64,000 nt of DNA from the NCBI GenBank assembly GCA_035582835.1, contig JAYKAV010000500.1, forward strand, positions 253,924-317,923. The letters are read 5' to 3'. Below the pieces are notes generated by a model, which was given only the letters and a program-made list of their open reading frames with translations, did not search any database and was not told the origin of the DNA. Positions within the stretch are counted from its first letter, which is position 1, and each line of letters starts with the position of its first letter. Both the position numbers and the translations under genes were made by a program. The stretch comes from Phoebastria nigripes (Eukaryota > Chordata > Aves > Procellariiformes > Diomedeidae). Positions 1 to 13,300 of the stretch are shown piece after piece.

Positions 1-3000
1 GCCCAAGAGGCTGGGAGGGTACAGTGAGTTGTGGTGATGGCTTGATAAGAGATGCATCTGCTTTGGAGCCAGAAGGTTAGATTATCTCAGAGGGAGCTGG
101 TGCTAGCTGCTTTCCCTTCTTATTCTGATTCTTTGCAGGGTGTCAGTTGCTGCAGTCAGGCTGGAAAGCAAACCATAAATAACCTAGCAAAGGAGGAAAC
201 GTTTCAGGGAAATGTTCTACGCAGTCTGAATAGGATTATCAACCAATGGAACTGATTTTTGTCTTATATTTTGTAGGTTGTTTCACACTATTTTTTAAAT
301 CTCAGATCTCTTTTTTCTAAAAGGAAAAACATTTTCATGCATCTTCATTTGCATTCACATATGAAATGCCTTTTTCTGACCCAAACTACACCATTATCAT
401 GAACTCNCTTTTAGGTTTGACTAAAGGAGGAGTTGAAATGCAGAATACTTTTGTATCCATGAATTGATGCATAGTATGTCAGAAGTTCCTGTGTTACATA
501 CACACCTGTTCTTTTTCACATAGCAGAAAAAAGAACTATAAAGAAATACATAGTGTTTATCTAATTTACATTTCTAGATTCAAATTTTTAATTCTTGTCT
601 GAGTTCAAATTTTTAATTCTTGTCTGAATCTAGGACTTGTAGGATTTATAAGGTATGCTGAGGGATGACCCAGCACTGGAGTACTGGAGGAATGTTCGGT
701 CTAGGACTAGAACAGGAAGACCTGTTAGAAACCAGTCCTGTGAGTTCAGGAGACAGTATGGTACCCATAAGTGTTTGCCTTGCTGTAGGCAGAACAGGCA
801 ACCTGATGTCCTTAGAATGTGTGGATAAATGAACCTGGAAAGGCATCTCAGTGGTGTAGCTTGGTTCCTGGGTATCTCCAAAACTGTCCTCCCCAAGAAG
901 GAATAAAAATGTGTTTATTTCGCTCCGCAGCTATAACCTCAGAAATGCACAGCAAAAGTGACCATATCCCAAAATAACAATATCAAAGTGTAGGTCTAAA
1001 CTGACCAGTATGTCCCAGGAGGGGTCTAGTCTGGTCATCAGTGGACCTTTTCCAGTCAGAATACGTCATGCATGCAGGCCTGATACTGCCGCAGCAGCTT
1101 GGGGAGGTGTTGGGAAAGAACAAAAAGCAGCGGCTAAAAGCTGAGGCTTTATGATCACCAAGTTTGCACAGAATAAGAAGATGTTTCTCTGAATGTTGAA
1201 CAAGCCTTACATTAAATACAGAGGAAACTACTGTTTCATCTGTGTGAGCTGTCCTACTCTGGAAAACAGATTACTTGGTTGATCGCTTTACAACCACATG
1301 CTAAACATTCTAAACAATTTATGCATTTAAATGTATGTTTTTCTCTCTCAAAACTTGCTACTCTGCAATGTTCCACAGATCTTGTTTATAACACATTCAT
1401 CTAAAATTATCTCAGTGCACACAGCACCCTCCTATAGAACAGATGCTATGTAACCTGCAGTTCTGTTTTGATCTCAAATCGACGTGTTTAAGCTACTTGT
1501 GTGAATTATAAATTGAAACTAAACTAAGAAAATGAAATTGTTGTGTTTTTTGCCATGATGCTTCCACAGTTCAATAGTTCTATTCATTTCAGAGTGCCTT
1601 TCTGGTGTGACACTTCCAGTTGCTATTTAAGGTTTAACTATTTTTGTATTTAAGGATCTTCTGGGTTATCTTAAAAAAATCTCTAAAAATTAACCTTTCC
1701 CAGCAACATTATTGAACATTTCCTGAGTATCTTCTCAATTTGTTTTTGCATCACTTCTGAATTTAGATGAGATTTATATACAAGAAACATTTTCCTTTGT
1801 AATTAGCCTACTTCTATGTCTTCATGCATCTTGAAAGGATGGCTAAGTATCTCAGGAGATTAGCACTTGCATCCTGGGGCCTTTTCAATCTAAATCACTG
1901 GTTATCATCCTCAGATAATTATTCATATTTATTTACTATTTATATTACTGTAATTCTTAAAGGAATCTCCCAGGTTGGGGCCCAGTGTACTAGGTGCTGT
2001 CGGTGCATGAATAAGATACGTAGCTGCAAAGACCTCCATACTGCTCTATGAATCTGCCTTTTGTAGGGTGATGACATTTTGCAATCCCTCTAAGCAGAGA
2101 AGACAGAGGATGGAAGAAGTCTGGAACCCCACATCTTTTTGCTTCTAGAAAGCGATTTAAGATTTCATATTCTGGGAAAGGCAGACTGGGGCCAGGGATT
2201 TTACCGCTGCTGTCTGTGCTGTGCGTTTGCTGCTAATGAAAAAATGGACTTCAGGATCCAGAGCTGCCTGGTTTGCTCCTGTGCAAACTCCTGGCTTCAC
2301 AGGCCCGGCAAGATGGTCTTTTCCCTTTTTAGGGACTCTGGAAGAGCCTTCTTTTGCACTGTTTTGGCATTGTAACTTGATTTTTGAAGCCTCAAAATAT
2401 TTCAGTTTCTTAGGCTCTTGTTTTTTAGTAAGATGGAGAGAAACTTTTCACTTCCAGAACCTTCTGACTACAACAGAGCAGCATCTTTTCACTGCCCCTC
2501 TTAAAAAATCTTTTGGACAAAAATGTGCCTTTATAAGAACACTTCATGTTTCTTTATAAGAACAAAAAGCTGAAGCCAGGATTGCTTCAAAGCAGAAGCT
2601 TCAGATCCACTTTGGCTTCAGTATCTCACCATGGGAAAGTCAGGAGCTACAAACACATAATCAAACCAAGGGCAGTAACAAAGAAGCCTTGGACTGAGTT
2701 CCCCCCAAGGTTGAGGTATTGCAAATTCTTTGCCTCTTCAGGGCCCTGTAGGGTCCCAAAAGTATCCGTTTTTCTCCAGCCTGATGCTTCTTTCTCTAGG
2801 TTTATGAAATCATGTTTCCTGTCTCCTCATCCGTCCTGCAATGAGTAGACATGGCAGCTCCTAGCTGTGATCCTGACACTGCTAGGGGCTCGTGTATGCA
2901 GGTCTGTGGGAATGAGGGGGAAGACGGTGAGTTAGAAGGAGAGGGAACACCTGCAATCAGTGGGAAAACTACAAAAGAAAATAATGATGTTGTGGCCAGA

Positions 3001-3564
3001 ACTGCTAGTAAGGTGTAACAAAACCCAGGAATAAGGAGGCACCTAGCAAGAGCTGGCACATAGCAAACAGATGGTGCAGACAACCTGAACAGCAAGGGTG
3101 TTCACCAGGGCTCCCTGGATTAACTAACTGTGCTGCAAGGCCACAGAAAATAGTGGGGTCATTAGTCACTTCCAGAGGTGTACAGCTCTGCCTCCCCAGC
3201 ATGCCATAGAGACCAGCCCAGTCTCGACCTCGTGGTAGGGAGGGAGTCAAAGAGTTGGAGAGAAATGATAGATGCAGGCCTTTGCTTTGCTAGCGTGAGT
3301 TCATTCACAGCTTTGTTTTGAGGAGGCAGAGGGACTTCATGAATGAAAGCATGGCTGGTGCAACGATGCTGAAAAGGCTGTAGAGAAAACTGCTTTTGCA
3401 TCCAGCGCATAGAACTCAAGAAGGGCCGTGGCTGGGTGAGCAGAATGTGCATTTTCCTGTTGGCTATTGTTTAATTAGGCTGTTGCTGATGCTGACACTG
3501 TGTGTATTTTCTTTGCTCTATCTCCTTTCCTTCTTTATTATTTCCTACTTTGGTTTGATGTTGT
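1..3564. other. Non-coding stretch, no gene seen
   Basis: No gene is supported here. The short open frames on both strands resemble no protein family I know and have no coding pattern. The sequence is AT-rich in its first 2 kb and more mixed afterwards. It holds two small tandem duplications, listed separately or as findings (579-627 and 2529-2564), and a single N at 407. Nothing else stands out. Confidence 0.75.
579..627. repeat. Tandem duplication, 24-bp unit, two copies
   Basis: A 24-bp unit starting TTCAAATTTTTAATTC occurs at 579-602 and again, identically, at 604-627, with one G between. The perfect identity suggests a recent local duplication such as replication slippage. The pair is bracketed by TCTAGA at the left and ATCTAG at the right, which may be chance. 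Confidence 0.9.
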
Positions 3565-3785
3565 TGGTATATAAAATTTAAAGAGCTCTAAATTTTTTTA
3601 AAGGCCCCTAAAGGGAGCGGTGCTTTTTTGTGTTAAAGTCATTACATGAACACCTGTGAACTGTTGAGTTTAATTGGGCTACAGCTGTTGGGGAGCGAGT
3701 AGGGATTTATTGGTTTGATTGGCTGTCTTCAGATTGCGGTGTATTGTCATGCATTGCCCTTCTAACTTGTCTCTTTAAACAGAAG
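3565..3785. promoter_or_regulatory. Candidate conserved non-coding element (AT-rich island)
   Basis: This AT-rich island stands out from its flanks. It includes an 8-bp palindrome AGAGCTCT (3582-3589) between A/T blocks, a TTTAATTGGG motif, and a TGTCATGCA motif. Texture of this kind is common in deeply conserved vertebrate enhancers. No alignment was available, so conservation is inferred from composition only. It could simply be AT-rich unique DNA. Confidence 0.25.
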
Positions 3786-6700
3786 CACATGTGCATATCA
3801 GGTAGTTATAGGGACTAGGATCTGAGGGATGAGGCTGTCAAAGCAGAGTGGATTGTGTGGCCATATGAGGATGCAAAGGCAGCCAGCAGAGAGCATGGGA
3901 AAGCTGTGTCAGCTGGGGGAGCACCAGCTGGCCATGGCCAGCCGGCTCTGCAGCCCTCGCGGGGCGTGCCAAGCTCNCAGAGACATTTCTGAGCAGTGAC
4001 TGATCATGCTGCGGGGTTCCTGGGCAGTGCTGGAGAGGAAAGGATGCTTCCTAGCATGAAAGCAAGGTGCTGTCGGGAACATCACATGTCTGCTGGACAG
4101 CAGCGGGGGTCACATAAAACCCGTCTCTATTAAGGAAACAGCCAGTGGGAAAGACAACAATAAACCAGGACACCTCTGGGTGAACAAGTCCTCTTGCCAA
4201 GAAGTTGGATCTCATGTACAGCTAGCTAGTCACTTCAGCTCTGCAGAGTATAAAGGCTCCATATGCAGAGATAGGGAGGAACAATGAGGAAACCTCCACG
4301 GTATCACTGACAGAGCCCAGTCGCAATCGAGTACCACAGAGGCAGCCTGTGTTTAGTTCATTCTTCCCTACAGAGCTTGGCCTAGTGGAGAGCACCTCTT
4401 TCCTCTCCCTGAGGGTGCGTGGGGTGGGGAGGATGACACAGGGCAGCCAGAGCCCAGCTGTGCTCTGCTCCAGACTGCAGAGGAGGCAGCTGCTAGCATC
4501 TCGATGCTGGAGAAGGCTGGGTGCAGTGCTCACCCAGCTGGGTGGCACCATCGGCCGTGGTATCAGAGAACCTTCTCTCCTCTGGCAGAGCCCACCAGGC
4601 AGTTAGTGCCTGTGCCCATTCCCTGCATATGGGAGTGATTCCCTTCTCAGGTGAACAGTTTAATGAGCTGAGAGGATGCTCCTGCTCTCACTACAAATCT
4701 CCTGTAACTTGCACCTTTGTGCAAGCGTCCAGACCCTCGTGGGGCTCAGTGGGACCCCAGCGCATGCCTCTGCTCTATTGTTCTGAGTCATTTTACTGTA
4801 TGTGTCTGTGAAGGATATGGACGGAGATGTCTCTTTGCTGCGCCTCAGGGTAGGGGGAAGGGTAAGAAAATTCCTTTTGATTCCTTTTTTTTCTGTTGTT
4901 TTCACACCATTAGGAAATAATTAACCTCCTTAGTGAAAGCATGTCTCCTTTTCACCTGAGTAGAAAAACCTTAAAATATACATACAATATTTTTAACACT
5001 AAGCTTAAATTATGCAGTTGCTGCATTTTGATGATAAATATGCAGATGAGAAGATTTCTGCCTCTTTTATCTTGTGGTTCTAACTCTGTCTAAAAACAGA
5101 TTGTTGCAGTCACCCTAATTCTGAGAAAAACAGCCTTTTGTGCATTGAAAAGCCAAAACAAGCGAGTCTGATGATCAGATCTTCTCTTCCTAGCTGGCAT
5201 ATGTCTGCCATGCTAGTGAAGGAATCGCTTATTTCTCATGGTGACGGCAGTTGGTGCCATCAATTCCTGTCAGCTGGGGAAAGGGATGGGAAGCCAAATT
5301 CATACACTGGTGATTAATTCTGGAAGCTCACACGAAGAAAGACACTGTGAATACCACTGGAAAGCTCGGAGATTGCCCATTCTGCTGCAGTGCAGATATA
5401 ATCTATCCAGATGTGATTAGACAATTCTTGTCTTTCTGCATCCTGGGGACAGCCCAGAGTGGGAATCCACTCAGGTGGGCTCTGGACTGTAGGTGTCCAG
5501 GACAGGCCAACATAAGATAGGTGGATTGGAGGTGTTAAGGAAGGCTGTAGAACTCAATCAGCAGCAGATCTCGTTCTGCATCTGTGCCTACCTCCTTCCT
5601 TCAGTTTTGAAGGTGACACTTTCATTGGAGGCCACGACTGCTTTGGGCAGTTTGAGGAGGGGGGTGACCCACTGCTCTGTCTGTGGAAGGCAGGGCATTT
5701 GAGAAATTGCCTGGTGTTCCCACCAGTTCTTCTCCCCCTTGTTTCTCTCTTTCTCTCTTACTCTCATATATACATGCATACAATCATTTTGTCTCCAAGG
5801 CATAATTGCCTATTGCCCTGGCTGTTGCAAATAGGGTGCCACATTGACCATTGTGCCCTTTATAGTGTTTGCAGAATAGATGAGGTCAGGAAACAAAGAT
5901 CCTGCAGGAGTCAGGCTAGCCTCTCAGTCACATAGAGACAATAAAACCTTGTGCTTGCCTAGCAATCCAGAGCTTGTGTCTGCCAAGCAGCTCTTGAGCT
6001 TTGGTTAAAAATAATGAAAGATGACTCCAGAGTTCATCTCTTCAGGCAGAGGTTGGGAACAAGCTGCTGCTGCTTCTGAACATACAATTGTGCCTGCACT
6101 GTCCAAAGAATGGGTACCTGGGGTCTTCTGGCTCACATGCTTTCTGAAATAGCCATCATGAAAAGATCTGCTTTTTCTAAGTTTTGTCCTTCTTCTCACT
6201 GTAGCATTTGGAAGGTCACTGCCTCTAAAATGCATGTTCCGAAACTCTGGAATTCTGGATCATTACTGAGCATAGCCGTAAGTACATGGAAGCAGTTTCT
6301 GGTCAGACAGATGCTGTGGTTTTATGCTTTTTGGTCTTTCTGGATTTAATAGCATCCTTTCTGGTGCTACTAATCACAAGCAAGAGCAAGTTGTTATGTT
6401 CGTCATCATGCATTTGCCTTTTCATGAGCGAACTCTGTCATTACTGGCCGTTCTTGGACTGGCCGCTCACACCAGCGCTGAGCTGTGAGCTGGAGGCAGC
6501 TGCAGGGGGTGGTGGTGGCCAGGCTGACAGTCTTACCTTCGCTGCATGATGCTGAGCACAGGCCATAGCAGATAATGCCTGCAGGAGCCAAACAATCATG
6601 TACATCCTCCTCCTTCCGCATCCAGTAAATTCACTGCATGTCTCTGACAGATTGTAAATGAGGGTAGGAAATTTGGCAAAGCATAATTAACAATATTGAG

Positions 6701-7366
6701 CAGATCTGGAGTTTAAGGGTCCTAGCTCCTAATCCCCTCCTTCGACCACTGTGTAGCCTAATGCATTTCTCTGGACACCTGTCAGATTAGTGCTGAAAAC
6801 ACTACTTCAAACCTTACGTTTAATCGATCAGTTAGTGGAGAAGCTACAAAGTTTGGACATAGCAGAATTTACATAGAAGATGGTCTCCGGTGAAAGCTAA
6901 TTGGCCTTGAATTACCTATACAGAAAAACCCCCTGTAAAATAGCAGTTTCCAAGTGAACGGTATTAAATCAAAGAACTGTAAAAACAAATAACACTGTCT
7001 GCAAGGATTGTGAAACTTTGTTCCCAGACAGTGTAACTTCTCATTTGACCTGTACATATCCCACAGTCAAACATGAAGGGCTTTGGACTCTAATACCATC
7101 TGTGGGAATGTGATCCCTTGGCTAGTTTGCAGCTGTTCAGCACTCTCTCAAGATACACTGGAATTTCTAAGTTCAATTGAACTAGGCAGTGAAAATAAGT
7201 GTGAAGGGTTTTAATATCGATCTATGAAGATTATAGTGTTCATAGGCAAATAAACACTCTTGTGTTATGTTTTCTTGCACAAAGGGCACAGCATAACATG
7301 CTTTTATTTTAGGCTGAGGAAAACTGTAGTGAGAAAGAACAGAAGGCAAGTCCCCATGACAGCACG
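3786..7366. other. Non-coding stretch, no gene seen
   Basis: No supported gene. A short GC-rich patch lies around 3930-3970 and contains a single N at 3977. A pyrimidine-rich tract at about 5728-5763 is followed by alternating purine-pyrimidine sequence (CATATATACATGCATAC). Small open frames are present on both strands with no recognisable domains. Confidence 0.75.
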
Positions 7367-7380
7367 GTGTGTGTGTGTGT
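7367..7380. repeat. (GT)7 dinucleotide microsatellite
   Basis: Seven uninterrupted GT units are followed by CTGCGCATGCATG, so the alternating purine-pyrimidine character continues briefly past the repeat. It is short and probably only weakly polymorphic. Confidence 0.9.
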
Positions 7381-10300
7381 CTGCGCATGCATGTCTGTCA
7401 GTCTTTTGCAAATGGTTGCAGACACTGAAAACAAAAGTAGTGGTTGAGCTCTGCACACGGGAGGGTTCTTACAATCATGGAGATGCAATCCATTGAAAAT
7501 AACGGGCACTTGCTGCTTGGGCTGCATAATCCGTACAGACTCACACCTTAAGACATCTAAAAATATATTTTCTGATCTCCTCAGAAGACACCCCCCCCCA
7601 CATTTTAGGCTGTTGGGTAATGAGGGTGAGTCAGCCACATTAGGGCTTCTATTCATCCTGTTTCATTGTGCTTAAGCAGGCAATAGCTACTGGAATTGTA
7701 CAGCCCATCTCTGCACTAACTCAATAGCACTGCTTATTTCTCCATCTCTTTTTAAAGCCTGTGCAAAAGTAAACCTGCTGGGGTTGTACATTAGTTTCCT
7801 TTTCACTCCATAAGCTGTTCCTTTCCCAAGAAGCCCAGCACCTTGCTGCTAATCGGCTCATATATACAGTATAAAGTAGAACTGTGGGAGATTCTGTAGA
7901 GAATCTGCCATTAGTTTTTTATGGTTTTCTAGTATTTTCTTGATTAAAGAGTTGTGTCAGAAGAGCAGTGGTCCTAGAGGCATCTTTCCTTAGGGGCCTG
8001 TGAATAGTAATTCCTCTTCTTAGCACCCGGATCTGGTATCTCCTTTTCTGTATCATGAGTCCCNCATGTTTAGCACATTTCAAGTTCTGTTTGAATTGAA
8101 TTCGTATTTCTGCAGCTGCATCATGTGATCATCAACATTAAAATGGTTGTTCTAGGATTAATAGTTCTTTCTCTACCTTTTGGACTGTAGCTTCCTTTTC
8201 CAGGAGGGGCAGGAAATCACATCCTGCGCTTTACATTCGCAGCCTTGGCTCCTTCCCAAAAGAGAGCTGATGCTTGCAGCTTGGTAAGATTGTTCAGAGA
8301 AATGGAAAATGCGCTGTCCCCCAGCGGGAGGGGGTGTGAGTCCCTGTGATCACAGGAGAAGTGGCATTTCAATTGAGCTCCACTGACTTCAGTGTAGCAG
8401 TGTCTCCTGGAGCAGGGACGGTGTTTCCTGAATTCCAGTTAGTGCAGAGTGCAGCCAGCTGGGTCATGGCCAGGGGTATGGCTCTCATACGGCCCCATCC
8501 AGACAGAAATACATGTGCATGTGCTGCACAATGCAGATGCAGAAGGTGCAGTGCTGCCAGTCAAATGCGCTGCGCCTCTGCAGTGAGCTTACTACAGTGA
8601 CTGTTGGTGCAGGATTTCTGGATAGCAAGAGCCTGTTCAGAGTCGAGAAAATCTGCAGATAGTGGGGCTGTCTGTCAGACTGGGTTATACATACACGTTA
8701 GCATCCTTCTGACACCAAGCTTGACAAGTATTCATGTCTCGTTGGCCTCCGAAGTTGAAACTGAGAAGAACTGAAGAGGTTCCTCTTGGTATTCGAAGCT
8801 CAAGAGATTGTGAATGTTTCTTCACTCTCACCATTGCTACTTCGCATGTCAGCGAGGCCCCACAGGCTCCTCCAGTAAAGCATCGAGGACACCAACTCTC
8901 CCCTTATGAAGCACATGATGTCTGTACAGCACAGCCTCTGCCTTTCCAAGTGGCTGTTTCCTAGCTATAGCTCTCTGCTTTTCTCAAAATCTGCTGTTGA
9001 CACAAGCCTTTATCTCAGTAGTTACGGATGAGCTAGATATTCTGTGTTTGTTTGGCAGCCTGATAGTGTTGTATGAGATAGCTCCTTTACTGTTGCTGGG
9101 ATCATCTGAAATAACTTTCCGCTCCAAACCAGGACACTGTTTTCTGTGCACATCTGTAACTGCTCTTGTTGCTACACACTTTGTGTGGCAGGCTGCTGGA
9201 GAGGAGGGACAGCACTGCAGAGGGAACACAGCCTTGTTGGTACTACACAGAGAGGCAGAGATGCCAGTTGTTGGGTGCAGAGGGAAGCCATTTAATGGCT
9301 CCGTGCCTGGCAGGAGCCCACATCATGGGCCTTTTTGTGATGAATGCCTCTGTCACATGGCCCCCACATGGGAATATGGAAGAGGTCTCCTTCACCGAAT
9401 TCACTGTGGAACCACATCCAGTGCCAGTTTTGGCTGTTCATCGTGTTGGGGTTTTAGACTGGGCTGTGGATTCTTGAAACTTGGAGTCCCAACCAGGAAT
9501 CAAAGGGTTGTATTTTAACCAGCATTTCATTTTGATCAACCCTTCATCTTGTATTTGCTTTTTATCTTTAGTGGCACCAATGTTCATTTGATTAATTGTC
9601 CCTAGTATTGGGAACAATCCATAGTGGGATGGAGGGGGAGCAGTAGATAAGAAATCATGATGAACATGCAGTAGGTCAGCAGAATAACAGTGAGCTAAGC
9701 CTTGTTCCCAGTGCTTTGGCCAATGAGTGTCCCTGTCTCTCTCCAACCTCAGTGGATGGTTTCAAAATTCTTTGCTGGTTTTCCTTGTCTAAATCTCTTT
9801 GACTTCTCGATTTTGATCTGAGAGAGCCCCACTACAGCACGACCACCTAGCACTGTCTTTGCTATGGACTGCTTTGAATGTGACACCTCCAGTGCTCACA
9901 GTGCTCCAATGGAGCGGGCTCCAATGCTCGCAAAAGTGTTCCTTGAAAATAGAAGAGCTGCAAGGCTGTGAAACCTAAAAATCAGAGAGCTTAGTGAGAA
10001 ACCATGTAAGGAACTTCACCAAAAGGCTGTGTGCCCTCTGCAAAACAGAGCAGAACACACAGAACACTACAAACAGCCGGGCTTTTGGATGCTGGTGTGT
10101 GCTTTTAGTTTAACCTGATGAAATGCAACAGGATAGAGAGGAAATGAAAGAGTTTGTACAAACTATAGGGGCAACATATGGCAGACTGGGGATGGGGAGA
10201 CCTTGGAGAGCAGTTTGTGGCCGCAAAGATACTCAGCCTGTTTTACAGCACAGCTGCTCAGAACAAAAGAGTCTGTCTGGATTGCTTGTGTGTTAGCTAA

Positions 10301-13300
10301 TGCTGGTGACAGGAAGTTTGGAAAATGTCTAAAATATTGCTCATTAAATGGGGAGCGCAGTGCTCAGGTTTGAAACATACTGATCAAATATGTTGGTCAT
10401 AACGGACACGCTTATGAGATGTGTCAACAATTTAAGGGAGTGGGTGCGAAAGCAGGGAAACAGCAGAACCAGAATAGCAAAAGGGAGCAATGTGTTGTTG
10501 CTTAAGGTTGCACAGTACTCTTTCAGGAGAGATTTTTCCAGCTTGTGTAAATCCCTGGAATTGAAAAAGGCAGAGCAGAGAGGGTATATATGGATGAGCC
10601 ATATGGATGGACCTCAGACTACCTCAGTTTGGATTCTTGGAAAGTGGGTCAGTGAAAATATCTTCTTCTGGAGCTTAGGTTCACCGTTGCAAGGAGCAGA
10701 TGGTTACTGTGAGTTTCATGAGCAAGATACACCCTGACTTTGGTGATCCACAGACCTAATGGAGTTACTGTAATTCAGAACTGATGGTGCAAAATTTATT
10801 GATAAATTGTATGAAAGTGTAATCTGGGAAATGAGTTCTTCTGTTGAATGGCTCTACACATATACNAACAGGGATCAGTAGGATCCACTATATTTATGTA
10901 TTTAGGCTGAATTTTCTGAGGGGTATGAAATAGTATCATCAGGTGAGGCAAATATTTTCAGTAATGCTTGCAGGATTGTGAGTTTATTCTTTCCTGGCAT
11001 TCTTAAAGTAATTGTGGATGAAAGGAGTATTTGAGCCTGGGTATGCAGCACTGCTGCTACTTTGAGTGCAGCAAACAAGCCTACTATTGGGGAAAATGAA
11101 CTTATGAAACTGGTGTAAAAATGAAAATTGTTTTGATCAACACTTTGTTATAGTCATACAAGGGAAGTTAACTGCCTGAGAGTTTGTCTTGCCCTGAACA
11201 GTAGCATGGTAAAATCACTGGCAATTTGTACCTTTGGACACTAAATAAAAATGTATCTATTTGCTATTATTCTTGAAGTAAGGGATGTTTCCCCTTGTAG
11301 CTAAATGGTAAGTTTAGAGCTTTCTGTAAAATTACCATCACATCGCTGCCCTCATATTTTTACAGATGCGCAGCAATTTTGAACATCCAGTCTCTCTGGG
11401 TGTGGAGGCAGGCAGCTGCCCTCAGCATCTTTGCTGAAATTTTGGCTCAGTGTGACCCCGCTTTTTTTCAGAACCCACGCACATAACAGTGCCCATTGCT
11501 GTGACTCCAGCTCCTGGAAAGGACTCCTACTTAGAAAAATTATCAGCGTATAATGAGTGAGGACTGCTTTACCCAGACTAGCTTTGATCTTTGCTCAAGA
11601 ACTGGTTCAGGATAATAACAGGCTGACATAAAATACAAATGGCCAGTTTGCAAGACAAAGATGATTGCTTGTGTAGAGCTTTGGCTACCACGCAATTCAT
11701 TTCTTTTCATAGACATGCGGCTAATATGTAAGAGTCATTTGCAAGATATTTCTGATTTACATAGTGGCCCCACCTTTCCTGCAGCCCACATTGAAAAAGC
11801 GAGATTGGCTGGAGGCTTACAATGATGATAGCAATGAATAATACATAATCTGATCTGCAATCTGGGCTCCTTTAGCCATGTTATTTGCAGGCTGCAGTTT
11901 TTTTCTGGCTTAAGCAATATGTTTTTTAGTGGATATGTTGGAATTTTGTTTTGTCCCTTCTGCCATAACTGTACCTGGGATGTTTGGAACTGCACATTAA
12001 TACCAGGAGATGGTTTACGCAGTTGACAGCACACTGTTTATGGCTCATCTTTGTGCAGTATAGTGATGGGACAGAAATACACAAAGAAACTGAACCTGGT
12101 GAAGGAACTAGCCGTGTTTGGTGTGTGTTGTCTCCCCCTGCCCCTTCCCCTGTTGGCTTTTTGCACCCTTGATTTTACAGCATTTGAGGAGTCTATTACG
12201 GTCAGTATTTAGTTTTGGCTGTGAGTTTGCCATCTAGTGGCTACTATGTTTGTTAATAAAGTCCAAATAAGCCCCTTGTTAAAACTAGCTGTGTTTTAGG
12301 TTCTCCTGTTGCTCACACTGGACAGGAGACAGTGGCAGTAAAAGCTGACTGGCATCTCCCTGACTTCATCTTCTGCCGTGCTGGGTGCAGCTCACAGCTC
12401 TGCTGTCCTTTGACTTAGCAGCCATCTGACATTTAAGCTTTGCTTAAAGGTGAAGCATGCTGTCAGGCCAAAAAGGTCCCAGGCTGAAGTCTGGAGTTTG
12501 GAAACATTTGTGTCAGGTTCAGCCCTATAGAAATAGGAGCCAGCTCCATACACAGTCCTGCTGTGCAAGGGCTGAAGCATTTTTTTTTTGTTTTCTGCCC
12601 AGTCTTAGCAGCGTCTCAGCCTGGCTGCACTTTCCTGAAGCTGAACCAAATTCTCCATGTTGTACATATTCAGCAGGTTATGGTTCAAGTTATTTTTCTC
12701 TGTTTTGACCTGGCTTTGTGAATGAGAGTAAAGCTGTTGTGTTGCTGCCACTACCTAAGTTTCCTGCCCCAAGGAAATGCTTCTCAGGCTGGTGCTTTGG
12801 TGTGTGCTTGTGTGTACAGACAAGTGAGAAAGACCCTATCTCTAGTCCCTTCTTAAGGGGGGGGCAACATGACATTATTTGAAGCAGCCATTGCACTGGA
12901 GATACCATACTTGGGTGGGAATAGGGAGGAGCACATGTGCAAAGAAAAGATATTAATTTGGGTAAAAAAAAGAAAAGCATTGGAGTAATCTCCTCTGCCT
13001 CTTTCCCCACTGGGGTTTTGCAGGAGTTATACTTACTTGTGTTTGCTGTCTCAGGTACCAGAAGAAATCAGGTGCTACTCTCTCGTGCATGTCTGCTTTG
13101 TGCCTGACTTTCTCTTCCATGATCTCATGTATGAATCAAAGCTTGCCTACAGGTGGTGATCGAGCCCAAAAAGGCTTATCACTTACCAAGCAACCGTCTG
13201 CAATTATTTGTTTGTCCTCTGTAGCCAGCTTAGTTACTTATTGATATCTAATCTTTGTCTCACCATGTTATAATGAAAAAGAAGAGATAAAAGCTCCGTT

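Noticed and set aside
7591..7599. C9 and other homopolymers as G-quadruplex or regulatory sites
   Set aside because: Single runs without the four-run layout; ordinary simple sequence.
8997..9518. 173-codon open frame, plus strand
   Set aside because: Cysteine- and histidine-bearing translation lacks any spaced zinc-finger pattern. Opposed by another frame; no homology recognised.
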